DNA from: SFWF01 sp045537915
GTDB taxonomy: Bacteria > Bacillota > Clostridia > Oscillospirales > Acutalibacteraceae
Assembly: GCA_045537915.1 (NCBI GenBank)
Contig: JAZSQK010000046.1
Location: 41,700 to 105,699 of the forward strand
Length of the DNA stretch: 64,000 nt
Reading direction: 5' to 3'
Position 1 is the stretch's first letter. Every line of letters begins with the position of its first letter. A program made the position numbers and the translations under genes. Shown here in pieces: positions 18,101 to 26,243 of the stretch. Under the pieces are notes generated by a model that was not told the DNA's origin, searched no databases, and saw only the letters and a list, made by a program, of their open reading frames with translations.

Positions 18101-20654
18101 GCGACTCGCCGTATCCTAAGGTTCCTGCAGGGTCAATATAACTGTGTGTAAAGACAACCGTCTTGGCGTTCGGATATTCAGCCTCAAGCTTCGGCATAAT
18201 TACGTTTGCCCAGTTGTCAATGACTGCTTTTCGGGGCTGATACTCAAGAGCAAAGAAGAGGTAATCCTGACCGCCCAAATTAATATGATATACAACGTTT
18301 GCAACGTTCATATCTGCAGTTACGTCAGAGACGTCTGTCAGCTTTTCGGTAGAAGGATAGGTATATAAAACGGTAGTTTCGTTATCCTGACCTGCCGCCT
18401 GCTTGAAATAGCTCGTCAAGGGGAAGTTAGCCTTGAGATACTGATCATCACGAGTGGTAACGCCGCTGTCCGGATACTCGTGGTTGCCGGGGGCAAAGAG
18501 GAAAGGAATCTTTGCATCGGTAAGAAGCTTGGTAGCATCCACCGCTTCCTTCCATTGATTCTTATCTGCAGCCTGATTCACGTAGTCTCCAACGTTCACC
18601 ACGGCTTTAATATTAAGTTTATCTTGGTTATCCGCAATCCACTTAGTGATAGAAGGCATCACATAGGGGAAGCCGGAAGAAATCATCTGCTGGTCGCCCA
18701 TTTGCACAATGGTAAATTCGCCATCCTCGGCAGGCTCCAGTTCACCCTCATAATAACCGGTGTTAACGGTAGTTACTCTACCGTGGTTACCTGCGGGAGA
18801 CTTATCGGTGTATATACCATTGAGTGGGTAGTAACCCATCAGCCCGTCTGCCGAGGTATCCACCTCGGTCATATCAGCCGCAATTTCGAGAGCAGTGCGC
18901 ACGTCGCTGAAGACTGCCAGATTCTTTACCTGACCCGAAAAGGCGGTTGAGGGAGCATATGTGAGATTATTACCTATAACGGCAGGTCGGTCGGAAGCCG
19001 CCGCAGTAATACCTGTGACGGTGGTAGAGGCTTTAAGCACTCCGTCAAGATAGAATGAGAGGGTATTATTTGCGGCATCAACCGTAAAGGCTATGTGCTG
19101 CCAGGTGCTAGTGCGAAGGTCTACGCTCTCAACCGTCCAATCAACCGTGCCGTTTGAATACTGTACACGGGGGTGTCCGCCGCTTTCAACCGATACTGTA
19201 AAGCCGTCGGTAGCAACGTTATCATTGTCGGAAATAAGTGTTCCTACTCTATAGTTGGGCGTGTCTGCAGGAATATTTACCCATGCTTCAACGGTAGCGG
19301 GAGCCGATGTAAAGGGCTTCTCAAGACGAATGTATTCAAGCCATGCATCAGTAGAGGCTTTTTCGACATTTACGTCGGTCGCATAAAGCATCTGCAGGTT
19401 ATTATGTCCCTGCTCCTCATAGTTCATAAGGAACATTCTGCCACCCGCATCCATACGTACGCCGTTAAAGGAGAAATCGCCGCCGAAGGAAACGGGATAA
19501 CGCTCGGGATTGTTGACACCAACGAGCACGAAGTCGAGATAGTCGCCCTTTTTCATATAAGGATAAGAGAAATATCCTACGTTTATGGAGGAGCCTTCGC
19601 CGAGGGGGGTGCGAAGCTCGGCAGGGCCGTTATACTCGGGCTCTACAAGCTCGCCGTCCTGGTTGACGATAAAGAAGTCAACGCCTTCGCCGTCGCCCGT
19701 CGTCCACCAATGATGGAACCATGGTTTATCTTCATCTCTGATGGTGTACAGTCCCACACCGAAAAACGCAGAGCTGAAGTCGCCGTCCTCGGGCGCAGTG
19801 AAACGAACTATTACAGATTCGCCGTTTTTAATAAAAGCAGAGCTACCCTGTAATACGGTTTGGTCGGACGTTGTGTCGGAGCCCCAATAGCCCGCATAAG
19901 CGCCCTCTTCCATCTTCACCATGGGCTGTGCGGTGTAGGTAGCCACGTACTTATCGCCGCCGAAATCGGTTACGCCGTTGGGGTCGTTGTGCATAATTTC
20001 AACTGTGGCGGGATCAGCATACATATAATACCATCCACCTGCTCCCTGTGTATCAAATTTTGTACTATCAGTGGGGCAAAGATCATTGTTGTAATTTATA
20101 TCTGTTCCGTTTAGGAAAACATCAAGTTTAGTTTGGAAGTTTGCTTGGGTTGTTCCTATATTGCGGTGATAGAAATAGAATTCATCCCCTGCGGTTACTT
20201 CCACCTGAAGGTTTATCTTTATATTTTCCCCTGTTGCCAGTTCTTCCGGTTTACCGTCTGTGGGGAAAATTACCTTTCCGTTTTTATCGAGCAGAGCAAA
20301 TTCTACTGCGCCATTTATCCATTGATTATCCTCGGGGTTAGTGTTTTGACAGCCGACATTGTTCGTACTGTCAAACTTTAAAGTACCGTCTTCCGATACC
20401 ACTAACTTAATGATATTGACGAGACTTGGCTGGGCATAGCAGTACATTCCATAGGGACCCATTACGGTTAAACCTGAACCTGTAGTACTACCCTGACACC
20501 ATGTCTTTGTTTCTGTATTATAGGCTTCGAGGTTTTTTGCTTCGAAGAGCACCCATGTATCGGTTTTAGCAGCTGCCGCTGTCATAAAACCGGTAGACAG
20601 CACCGTCACTGTGAGTAGTGCCAGAGAAAGGAAAATTGCTAAAATTTTCTTCAT
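15162..20654 (-). CDS. Giant cell-surface LamG/metallophosphoesterase protein with sortase-like anchor
   Basis: 1830 residues, paralogous to the preceding entry over the first 1200. Signal peptide; two beta-sandwich modules; LamG domain; phosphoesterase (GDQQM, VGDYVNQ, APGNHEYPD, FTHSYI, LSGHVASG); a module with YWLDFDAKPMTEN and PSWGGV; an InlB-like repeat; a FIVAR helical domain (ELEQTIAIADAYTPAML onward); another such module; a second FIVAR; a last module ending QGAKSWYYMFAEDF. The C-terminus has TPGTGDSA, a hydrophobic helix and KKRK, the layout of TGD-type sortase substrates in Clostridia. It therefore is probably fixed to the wall while its sister carries a dockerin. The linker GGSGSVNTGGSLPGNTPG is flexible. 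Confidence 0.85.
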   Translation of the reverse strand: MKKILAIFLSLALLTVTVLSTGFMTAAAAKTDTWVLFEAKNLEAYNTETKTWCQGSTTGSGLTVMGPYGMYCYAQPSLVNIIKLVVSEDGTLKFDSTNNVGCQNTNPEDNQWINGAVEFALLDKNGKVIFPTDGKPEELATGENIKINLQVEVTAGDEFYFYHRNIGTTQANFQTKLDVFLNGTDINYNNDLCPTDSTKFDTQGAGGWYYMYADPATVEIMHNDPNGVTDFGGDKYVATYTAQPMVKMEEGAYAGYWGSDTTSDQTVLQGSSAFIKNGESVIVRFTAPEDGDFSSAFFGVGLYTIRDEDKPWFHHWWTTGDGEGVDFFIVNQDGELVEPEYNGPAELRTPLGEGSSINVGYFSYPYMKKGDYLDFVLVGVNNPERYPVSFGGDFSFNGVRMDAGGRMFLMNYEEQGHNNLQMLYATDVNVEKASTDAWLEYIRLEKPFTSAPATVEAWVNIPADTPNYRVGTLISDNDNVATDGFTVSVESGGHPRVQYSNGTVDWTVESVDLRTSTWQHIAFTVDAANNTLSFYLDGVLKASTTVTGITAAASDRPAVIGNNLTYAPSTAFSGQVKNLAVFSDVRTALEIAADMTEVDTSADGLMGYYPLNGIYTDKSPAGNHGRVTTVNTGYYEGELEPAEDGEFTIVQMGDQQMISSGFPYVMPSITKWIADNQDKLNIKAVVNVGDYVNQAADKNQWKEAVDATKLLTDAKIPFLFAPGNHEYPDSGVTTRDDQYLKANFPLTSYFKQAAGQDNETTVLYTYPSTEKLTDVSDVTADMNVANVVYHINLGGQDYLFFALEYQPRKAVIDNWANVIMPKLEAEYPNAKTVVFTHSYIDPAGTLGYGESPSFKNDPDECYSTGEMFDEFISLHKSMTMVLSGHVASGVATNTQYGVNGNKITCIMTDFSYDGNGGEGVLMLYRFKSDGTIKVETYSSLREEYYREQYQFDLVLEDKYWLDFDAKPMTENVAASRQWYTTEYDSGQFAHTYANTYAVRDSAAIRTFVAHKDGTLYVGEPSWGGVGGISLADYSAADASVKVAVTDDDGKILWPTDGKPMTVTKGNSHLIKFSIPVETGDKIHFVFYDASSDGVHVVCNAFGYIGAYEGDWFGTNQFTVGNNLSNYDFGVDGSIDPFNTQGPVWYYNYSDSISELTYNPNNTSEGVKSNYELTYSVRGEGGSINVMHNGVLVEPGKITMARGGNALAYAIVNYGYRIKGYYVNGKAVGRQSPYNLVNISEDIDLVIEYEKIIEDVDMTELEQTIAIADAYTPAMLENYTTASVNAFNNALAAAKAITSATTQDEIDDAVAALKDAINGLTEKPKPEDVIVALDFDAKQMTENNAAGSIWSTTDYSPTLLAHTPIKTYAVRDYAAIRTFVAHKSGTLYVGEPSWGGVAGLSLADYSADGDSVKVAVTDDSGRILWPTDSGPLTMTKGNNYLIEFSTPVEKGDKIHFVFYDASSDGVQVVCNAFAYVGSYEGDWFNDAQFTVENNLSNPAVFNTQGPIWYHNYASDISEIKQKDYKNLDALNEQIAAAEGFSQTYLDSCVPETVTALRNALSAAKAITKANTQSEIDAATATLKAAIKGLRRLPISSDAKKVAFTEQLMTFDSNSNVWFAGQDTSCYIIPGINVSSPTTGSGKVAIRKLVLPSSGDVMMKWGGVSIDNTSGLYTGATAEFMIADKDGNIIYPASGGSVTVTEGTSHEIDITVSGLSRGDSLYFITCNPSMAGVPVVISFGVVQNGNVLSNDSGFLYGVNGAQGAKSWYYMFAEDFRALSAGGSGSVNTGGSLPGNTPGTGDSAIPLWPLVTLMVTSTTTLVWLIIKKRKGVW

Positions 20655-20720
20655 GCTCCCAGACTCCTTTCATTTTTCTATATTAACCAAAGCGGTAGTG
20701 GAGGTAACCAAAAGTCTAAA
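20655..20720 (-). pseudogene. Remnant of a third giant-protein 3' end
   Basis: In one minus-strand frame this intergenic stretch reads LLVTSTTALVNIEK then stop, closely matching the MVTSTTTLVWLI transmembrane end of the 1830-residue protein. It is followed by the same AAGGAGTCTGG leader and start codon. An in-frame stop precedes it, so only about 15 codons survive. Inverted flanks GGAGGTAACCA/TGGTTGCCTCC (about 20699-20742) form an imperfect hairpin. Confidence 0.5.
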
Positions 20721-20765
20721 ACGGACTTATGGTTGCCTCCTTTTCAAGAAGATTTATGAGAACAC

Positions 20766-22361
20766 CTAACTTTGCGCCTGAGAATTGTCATACAAGCGCT
20801 GATATTCAGCCAACACTAAGTTGAGGCCTTTCTTGTTTAGCTCGGCTATATAGGCGTCCCACTCGGTGTCGATATTACGGGTGCCCATACAGAATTCAAA
20901 AATAGTTTCAGACGCATATGACTTGACGCCGTCAAAATACTGGTTGATGACCTTAATGGCTTGTTCGTCCATAGCGGGCATCCAAATCAGGTTTTTCGGC
21001 TCATACTTGTTCAAATAAGTTTCGGTAACATCCTTGTTGAGCTCAGCTTCCTGCTTCTCAATCTGGGTCATCTTGCTTTCATCTGTTTCAACGTAGAACA
21101 AGTCAGCTATTTCATCGTCTAAATAGAAGGGCAATACGAAACCGGGGGTGTGCTTGAAGCGAACAGAGCTGTCATCGGTAACGCCTTCTACCCAATCCCA
21201 CTTGCCGTCTTTGTTCTTGGTAATAACATCGCCGTCACGGCCGTAGGTAGTCAGATAATAACCCTCGGCGGAGTAGAGATAATCCACCCAACGAATTGCA
21301 GCAACAGGGTTTTTGCAAGAGCTGGTAATTATCAAGTGGTTGGGCGAAACGTCACCGGATACAGACATAACCGGCTCGACATCGGAGGATCCTGCAAAGG
21401 GTGCTATCATGATGTAATCTTCAGCCAATTCCTCACCTACGATGAAGTCAGCTTCGTTATAGAATACACCTACAACACCGTTCTTCAGCTTGGTCTGCCA
21501 CTGATTTATGGTACCATAGTATTCGCAGAGACCGAGAGTGTAAATACGGTTAAAGAAGGACACAGCCTGCTTAGCACCTTCGTTTGCATAGCCGTAGGTT
21601 ATCTTTCCGTTATCATCAACTGCTAAAAGCTCGTTGTTATAGTTGAAGGAGGAGCCCCAGCTTCCGTAGAAGGAGGGTACAAGACCATTGGCGGCAAAAG
21701 GAATTTCGTCAGCCTCACCGTTGCCGTTAGGGTCGTTGGTCTTAAAGGCCTTCAGTACATTGTAGAATTCCTCAGCGGTGGTAGGTACTTTCAAATCCAG
21801 ATTATCGAGCCACGACTTACGGATATAAAGCTTCTGGGGGAAGCGCTCGTGGTTATTTGTAGCCATATTTGCAGTAGGCAAAGAATAAATTTTACCGTCT
21901 ACAGCGGTAGAAGCCTTTTTAATTTCAGGATATTTTTCAAACATTGCTTTAATGTTTGGAGCATATTTGTCAATCAGCTCATCCAACTGGAGAATCTGAC
22001 CGGTCTTGGTATATTCGACCATACGCTCCGAACCGACTCCGTTTCTGGGAAGAGAAATGATGTCGGGCAGCTCATTAGACTGGAACATCAGGGTCAGCTT
22101 ACTGTCAATCGCATCGGGACTGATGATCTGCCACTTTATGTCCATGTTGGTCAATTTCTCATAATACTCGGTAAAGCCCATTTCATCGAAATCGCCATGA
22201 TACGCCATACTGTAGGTCAACACTTCGATAGTTTCTCTGTTTTTAACAATGGGGAATCCCTCAACATAGGTGTTTCCCTCTAATGCGCTGGGATTACCGC
22301 CGCAGGCACAACAGGTCAGCAACAAAACAACCGCCAGCAGAACAACCAATACTTTTTTCAT
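20766..22361 (-). CDS. Extracellular solute-binding lipoprotein (sugar ABC transporter)
   Basis: 531 residues. Lipoprotein signal VLLLTCCACGG near residue 20, then a type 1 solute-binding fold (LTLMFQSNELPDIISLP; FQSNELPD and KTNDPNGNGEADEIPF are typical of the LplA/YtcQ-like oligosaccharide binders of Firmicutes). I chose the ATG at 22361, nine bases after AAGGAG; the upstream ATG overlaps that site. Its gene follows the beta-helix protein and the second permease pair, so it most likely serves the permeases at 24396-26224. The ATPase is not encoded nearby; family members usually share one MsmK-like ATPase. Confidence 0.88.
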   Translation of the reverse strand: MKKVLVVLLAVVLLLTCCACGGNPSALEGNTYVEGFPIVKNRETIEVLTYSMAYHGDFDEMGFTEYYEKLTNMDIKWQIISPDAIDSKLTLMFQSNELPDIISLPRNGVGSERMVEYTKTGQILQLDELIDKYAPNIKAMFEKYPEIKKASTAVDGKIYSLPTANMATNNHERFPQKLYIRKSWLDNLDLKVPTTAEEFYNVLKAFKTNDPNGNGEADEIPFAANGLVPSFYGSWGSSFNYNNELLAVDDNGKITYGYANEGAKQAVSFFNRIYTLGLCEYYGTINQWQTKLKNGVVGVFYNEADFIVGEELAEDYIMIAPFAGSSDVEPVMSVSGDVSPNHLIITSSCKNPVAAIRWVDYLYSAEGYYLTTYGRDGDVITKNKDGKWDWVEGVTDDSSVRFKHTPGFVLPFYLDDEIADLFYVETDESKMTQIEKQEAELNKDVTETYLNKYEPKNLIWMPAMDEQAIKVINQYFDGVKSYASETIFEFCMGTRNIDTEWDAYIAELNKKGLNLVLAEYQRLYDNSQAQS

Positions 22362-22374
22362 ATGACACATCTCC

Positions 22375-24375
22375 TTATTCCTTTACAATTTCATGCTGTT
22401 TATCACATGCATATGTATTATCAGCTATCGTCAGGTTTCTAACCGTAGACGCCTCGTAACGAATTGCAGCCGTAAGATTCTTACTATCATCGTTAAATAC
22501 ATTATTACGGATAGTAATATCTTCGCTTATATTTATGTATATAGCATTATTCTTTTTATACGGATAGTTTTGCTTCTTGAGATCAAAGAAGTTGTTTTCC
22601 ACAGTTACGTTTCGAGCATTTTTAATGTTGATGGCGCAACCATGGTAATCAAAAAACTGATTATCCGCAATAGTAATATTATTATGAGAAATATACGGGG
22701 ATTGTTCCATGACATCGTTGTGCATAGCGATATCGATTTGACCGGTCTCGCCGCCATCCGCACTCAGAAGAAGATAGTTGCAGTTTTCTACGGTGTTGTT
22801 ACGGAAGGTAAGGTTCTGCACCTCGAAGCCCTCTCCTCGACCGTACCAAGCCTGCATTATCTGGTTGCTGACATTTTTAAACTTGCAGCCCTCTACCAAC
22901 GTGTCGGTAGTACACAGTACCAATCCTCGACCACGGATATTCTGGAAGGTGGTGTTCTTTACCGTCGTGCCCACGAAAGAGTTTTCTTTTATAAAGTAGA
23001 AATATGTATCTTTCACGTCACCGGTTTGCATACCGCTGATGGGTTCTTCCAGCACCGCCTGTGCCACCGAGTCGATACGTTTGCCCTCTACAGGCAAAAG
23101 CTCCTTAATTTTAGAGGTGCCTATGATACGCTGTGTTACACAGTCGACAATCTCCAGAGTGTCCCCTACCTTCGGCATAATTACCATGGAGCCGATTTCA
23201 ACGACGGTGGAGGAAACGACCTTGTTAACGGGGCCTTCCCACTGATACAGGTTCATACCGTCGTCGATTAGGTTGGCAAACAGGCAATTTTCCATAATCA
23301 CCTTACCGCTATTGGATTGCAGATGCACACCGTCGGCGCTACCGCAAATCCAGTTGCCTGAATCAGGGTGAGGTACCATGCGGACGTTCTGTAGAACTAC
23401 ATCTCCCGACAACTGACCGCCGCCCACGCCGCCGCCAGGGCTGTTATAAATAGTTATATCTTTAAGCGTAAATCCGCTATTTTTTCCAATATTGAAAATA
23501 AAGGTTGAACCGTTTGTACGGCTGTTTATCGTAATCTTATCCCCTACCTCTATTTTACTGTTGGTCAAATATTTGGTAGATTCGGATAAGGTGAATTGAT
23601 ATTCTTGTTCGCCAAGCTTATTAAAGGTAACGATCGAGAAGTAATTGTTGGCGTTGGTTTTAATCAAGGTCGGATCTTCTTTTCGACGTATAACACCAAT
23701 GCTGGTTGCAATACGGTCGTAAATACGTGGATCATCGAAAATGGTATACGGCCTATCAGTCTTCAACGTCAAGAGATTTGCATTGTTATCATACGCCGTA
23801 ACTTCGCCCTGAATAAAGGGATTCACCAAACAGTCAAACTTCATGTTTTCGAACACTACGTCCTTGGAGTTCCCTAGGTCGAAAGCACCCCAAAGGCTAT
23901 CCAAAAGCACAATTGTACAACCGTTGCCTTTCACATGAAGACCCTGGACTTCATATTCGCTAAAATCAAAGGCACAATCTGACTCTGAAGATTCGGGCGA
24001 TACGTAGTATACGCCCCCCTCTTCAAATTCGAGCACGGTGCCGGGGTTGTCGAAAACCGTACGGAAAGCCGAACGAATCAGGTCGCCGTAATCATACAAG
24101 CTATTTGCCTCGGCGCCGCAATCGGCAATAGACAACACACCATCCTTGATTTTATTGGAAAAATCCTTGTTAGCGTAGCTTGTTTCGGTTTCCTTAATGT
24201 CCGCAAGGGTAATTTCACGGTTAGGGTCAATCAGGCCGCCATCTATGACCTTGTCGGCTTTGTTTAGCTTCAGCCCTAAAAAAACTGTAGAAATAGAGGA
24301 AATCAATACAACCACCGCCAATCCAATCAATAATATTGCTTCTTTTTTGGAAAATATTGCTTTCAAGAATATCAC
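22375..24375 (-). CDS. Membrane-anchored right-handed beta-helix protein
   Basis: 666 residues. One N-terminal transmembrane segment (AILLIGLAVVVLISSIS), then a pectate-lyase-like parallel beta-helix: repeated short strands such as LHVKGNGCTIVLLD, VVFENMKFDC, VIMENCLFANLIDDGMNLY, TVKNTTFQNIRG and NVTVENNFFDL. The SADGVHLQSNSGK...NCLF block resembles beta-helix glycosidases related to GH110, but I cannot confirm catalytic acids, so a lyase or binding function is equally possible. It lies in the operon between a permease and a solute-binding protein, which suggests it trims glycan at the outer membrane face before import. Confidence 0.8.
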   Translation of the reverse strand: MIFLKAIFSKKEAILLIGLAVVVLISSISTVFLGLKLNKADKVIDGGLIDPNREITLADIKETETSYANKDFSNKIKDGVLSIADCGAEANSLYDYGDLIRSAFRTVFDNPGTVLEFEEGGVYYVSPESSESDCAFDFSEYEVQGLHVKGNGCTIVLLDSLWGAFDLGNSKDVVFENMKFDCLVNPFIQGEVTAYDNNANLLTLKTDRPYTIFDDPRIYDRIATSIGVIRRKEDPTLIKTNANNYFSIVTFNKLGEQEYQFTLSESTKYLTNSKIEVGDKITINSRTNGSTFIFNIGKNSGFTLKDITIYNSPGGGVGGGQLSGDVVLQNVRMVPHPDSGNWICGSADGVHLQSNSGKVIMENCLFANLIDDGMNLYQWEGPVNKVVSSTVVEIGSMVIMPKVGDTLEIVDCVTQRIIGTSKIKELLPVEGKRIDSVAQAVLEEPISGMQTGDVKDTYFYFIKENSFVGTTVKNTTFQNIRGRGLVLCTTDTLVEGCKFKNVSNQIMQAWYGRGEGFEVQNLTFRNNTVENCNYLLLSADGGETGQIDIAMHNDVMEQSPYISHNNITIADNQFFDYHGCAINIKNARNVTVENNFFDLKKQNYPYKKNNAIYINISEDITIRNNVFNDDSKNLTAAIRYEASTVRNLTIADNTYACDKQHEIVKE

Positions 24376-24395
24376 TCCCTTTTCTTTCAGTGAAA

Positions 24396-25334
24396 TTATT
24401 CAACCAAGCCGGTTCGTTCAATTCCTTGCATGAACTTATTATTAAGGAATAAAAACATAATTAGTAGCGGCAGTACACAAATCAAGGTAGCTGCCATAAT
24501 CACACCTGCATGATACTGCAACAGAGTTTCGAGTGATTCGTGCGAGGTGCCTGTAGAGATTTTATCAAAGTAATCATACAATGTAGGCAACATCTGGGGT
24601 AAGAGAAAACGCTTGGTATTATTAATGTATAAGCCCGGCTCGAAAAAGTCATTCCAATGCCATACAAAAGATAACACAAAGGATACCAGAAAGGTAGAAC
24701 CGGTAGACGGTAAAATAATTTTAAAGAAGGTGCCGTACTCGGAGCAACCGTCAATAGCCGCCGCTTCTTCAAGGGAAGCCGGCAGACCCAAATAATACTG
24801 CCTAAACAAGAAAACGAATATACCACCGTTAAGGCCCACGCCTAAGAAGGTGGGAATTATAAGCGGATTATAAGTGCCGATCCAATCCACTCCGGCGTAG
24901 AGCATATACAGCGGCACGCTGAGTGTCTGTATGGGAACAATAATAGAGAAAATAACAACAGCAAACAAAATGTTTTTGCCGGGGAAGTTAAACCGTGTAA
25001 ACCCATACGCTACAAATGAACAGGAAAACAAATGTCCTAATGTAGCCAACGAGGTTACAAAGACCGAATTGAAGAAGGTGGTGTCTAAATTCAGTGATTC
25101 AGCAGCCAACGCCCAGTTCTTCAATGTACCCTCACGGGGAACCCATTTGATCGAAACATTCATTGTATCGGTGTAGGTTTTAAAGGAGTTAACCAACATA
25201 TATATAAACGGCTGTAAAAATACAAATGCCAAAGCAATCAGCATTACATACAGCCCCGCCCGCAATGCAACCGTGCGAACGGTTCTGACAACTTGTCGAC
25301 GAGGTAAGGTCGCAGCAAGCGATCGAATTTTCAT
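24396..25334 (-). CDS. Carbohydrate ABC permease, MalG type (pair 2)
   Basis: 312 residues, six membrane helices. The EAAAIDGCSEYGTFFKIILP loop is the EAA motif that contacts the ATPase. The N-terminal region with FVFLQPFIYMLVNSFKT is typical for MalG/LplC-like proteins. The second ATG (25334) is preferred because AAGGAGGG is nine bases before it, while the first ATG is only three away. Fourteen bases separate it from its partner permease gene upstream. Confidence 0.9.
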   Translation of the reverse strand: MKIRSLAATLPRRQVVRTVRTVALRAGLYVMLIALAFVFLQPFIYMLVNSFKTYTDTMNVSIKWVPREGTLKNWALAAESLNLDTTFFNSVFVTSLATLGHLFSCSFVAYGFTRFNFPGKNILFAVVIFSIIVPIQTLSVPLYMLYAGVDWIGTYNPLIIPTFLGVGLNGGIFVFLFRQYYLGLPASLEEAAAIDGCSEYGTFFKIILPSTGSTFLVSFVLSFVWHWNDFFEPGLYINNTKRFLLPQMLPTLYDYFDKISTGTSHESLETLLQYHAGVIMAATLICVLPLLIMFLFLNNKFMQGIERTGLVE

Positions 25335-25348
25335 AGTCATCTCCCTCC

Positions 25349-26224
25349 TTAACGATTCGACACTTTTTCTATGGGTTTACGCATCAGCAAAAACACCAAA
25401 CCAACAAACAAAACTATGAAGAGGAAATACACCCAGCCCATAGCCGAGGACAATTCCAATTTACTCTTTTCAAAGGCAATCTCCAAAATGTAGCTGAGCA
25501 CCTTGTTGGAAGAATTTGTGAAGTTGCTGACGATGGTAAATACTATAGTAAGCAAAATCATAGGTGTCATCAGCGGCAGGGTAATCAGCCAGAACTGTTC
25601 CCATTCACCTGCGGCATCTACACGAGCCGCCTCATAGATACTGGGCGACACCCCTTGCAAACCGGTAAGGAACAGCAATATCTGCACGCCGGAGCTCCAC
25701 AGAACCACTGTAATGCGGTTAAGCAGCTCCTGCACCATCTCTAAGAATTCTGCCGGTAAACTGCGTACCACCTCTTCGGTGAACAACAATTCACGCACTA
25801 CATTAATAGATTGCTCTTGCAGATTTTCACCCAAAATCTGCTCCAGGATAAAGCCTGTGCCTAAAATTACCGGCAGGAAGAATACTACACGGAAGAAACT
25901 GCGAAAGCGAATCTTACGATTGATGGCAATCGCTACAAAAAAGGAGAAAAACAGAATAAGTATTAAGTTAGCCACCGTGTCACCGATAGACTGTAGAAAT
26001 AGGGGTAAAAACTCGGCATCTAACACAAAAGCGTTGATGTAATTTTCAAAGCCCACTATTTTAATAGTAAACGTGGCAGGATTGATAATATCGGAAAAAC
26101 TAAACAATAAAGAGAATACAACCGGGAAAATGAAGAAGATGCCTATACCAATTAACCACGGAGTAATAAAACTGTATCCGACAAGCATTTTTCTCTTCTG
26201 TAAACCACTGGTACGCTTGCTCAT
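25349..26224 (-). CDS. Sugar ABC permease, MalF/UgpA type (pair 2)
   Basis: 291 residues, six membrane helices beginning at VGYSFITPWLIGIGIFFIFP. The EAARVDAAGEWEQFWLITLP motif is the ATPase-coupling EAA loop. A larger periplasmic-side insertion (about 125-175, ILEQILGENLQEQSINVVRE) sits between helices 3 and 4. Partner of the permease at 24396; follows the DUF5696 gene by 20 bp. Confidence 0.9.
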   Translation of the reverse strand: MSKRTSGLQKRKMLVGYSFITPWLIGIGIFFIFPVVFSLLFSFSDIINPATFTIKIVGFENYINAFVLDAEFLPLFLQSIGDTVANLILILFFSFFVAIAINRKIRFRSFFRVVFFLPVILGTGFILEQILGENLQEQSINVVRELLFTEEVVRSLPAEFLEMVQELLNRITVVLWSSGVQILLFLTGLQGVSPSIYEAARVDAAGEWEQFWLITLPLMTPMILLTIVFTIVSNFTNSSNKVLSYILEIAFEKSKLELSSAMGWVYFLFIVLFVGLVFLLMRKPIEKVSNR

Positions 26225-26243
26225 AAACTACTCTTCTCCTCCC

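Noticed and set aside
15942..20381. Long plus-strand reading frames opposite the giant surface genes (for example 16512-17039 and 19173-19853)
   Set aside because: They mirror the repeated, low-stop antisense of the modular genes, have no ribosome sites, and show no domain.
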